This document shows positions 16,750 to 16,949 of a stretch of 16,949 nt of DNA, piece after piece. Both the position numbers and the translations under genes were made by a program. The notes under the pieces were generated by a model that was not told where the DNA came from, searched no databases, and saw only the letters and a program-made list of their open reading frames with translations. Source of the DNA: Chloroflexota bacterium (GTDB taxonomy: Bacteria; Chloroflexota; Anaerolineae; B4-G1); NCBI GenBank assembly GCA_024232355.1, contig JAAEPW010001280.1:1-16949 (forward strand), given 5' to 3'. Every line of letters starts with the position of its first letter. Position 1 is the stretch's first letter.

Positions 16750-16949
16750 CACTCGTTGCTTGGGTGTTGTTCAGAAACAAGTCGTACTTTTTATCCAATT
16801 TCACTCGGAGGCACTGGTTCAGTTGGGTGGGATTTTTAGAGAATAGTCTGTTGTGGCTCGAAATTGAGCTTGTAGCCGCGCTTTCCATAGCGCGTAAGGC
16901 TCTACGAGGTATGGAAACCTCGTCTACATCGTAATCCCATTCAACTGAA
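16750..16949. other. Right edge, no gene recognised
   Basis: No frame in this stretch looks like a protein. Open frames at 16746-16934 (+) and 16610-16888 (-) have no ribosome site and no familiar sequence; the minus one is mostly a shadow of copy 3. The stretch contains the paired hairpins at 16877-16923. Confidence 0.4.
16877..16923. repeat. Two adjacent hairpins with complementary loops
   Basis: Hairpin A is CGCGCT-TTCCAT-AGCGCG (16877-16894). Hairpin B is ACGAGGT-ATGGAA-ACCTCGT (16904-16923). The stems are perfect (6 and 7 base pairs), and the 6-base loops are exact reverse complements; with flanking bases the match is 8 (16882-16889 with 16910-16917). The sequence could fold as kissing loops, as an alternative 8-bp stem, or be part of a dispersed palindromic element. 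No T-run follows, so it is not a standard terminator. Confidence 0.6.

Noticed and set aside
16746..16934. 62-aa open frame at the right end
   Set aside because: It has no ribosome site, no recognisable motif, and runs through the palindromic hairpins.

Overview
The window is most likely from a Chloroflexota-like (Anaerolineae-type) bacterium. This is an inference from gene content: large soluble adenylate cyclases fused to STAND ATPase and TPR modules, a giant surface protein with Ig-like, PPC and gingipain-like parts and a degenerate 'CTPGYWK'-type C-terminus, and moderately high G+C in the coding regions. No rRNA, tRNA, CRISPR array or complete insertion sequence is visible. All supported genes are on the + strand.

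Layout. Positions 1-115 hold no recognisable gene. Positions 116-493 are the C-terminal remnant of a SAM-dependent methyltransferase that lacks its cofactor-binding half. An extended -10 promoter (535-543) and an AT-rich leader of about 240 bases precede a very large secreted protein gene (791-7072, 2093 aa). This protein has a signal peptide, an N-terminal domain, four Ig-like repeats, a PPC-like domain split by sixteen perfect hexapeptide repeats, a peptidase C25 (gingipain)-like domain with a candidate His/Cys dyad, another Ig-like domain, two SpaA-like prealbumin folds and a C-terminal terminal domain. A strong intrinsic terminator (7093-7130) closes this unit.

After a putative promoter at 7238-7266 come three tandem paralogues of about 1040 aa each (7337-10465, 10462-13605, 13598-16717). 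Their starts overlap the preceding stops (ATGA and ATGAGTGA), so they form one translationally coupled operon. Each has an N-terminal helical motif, a class III adenylate cyclase domain, a STAND/AAA_16-type ATPase and a C-terminal array of about 40-residue TPRs. The expected logic, from family knowledge, is that the TPR region senses a ligand or partner, the ATPase switches state and the cyclase makes cAMP.

The middle paralogue has lost the transition-state arginine (Arg to Cys at residue 178) and also has an altered Walker B, while keeping the metal-binding aspartates. This raises the idea of a heteromeric cyclase with a half-site subunit. The similarity pattern is also mosaic: genes 1 and 3 are closest in the catalytic half, genes 1 and 2 in the TPR half. 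Downstream there is a 12-codon ORF that begins like a fourth copy, then two small hairpins whose loops are complementary.
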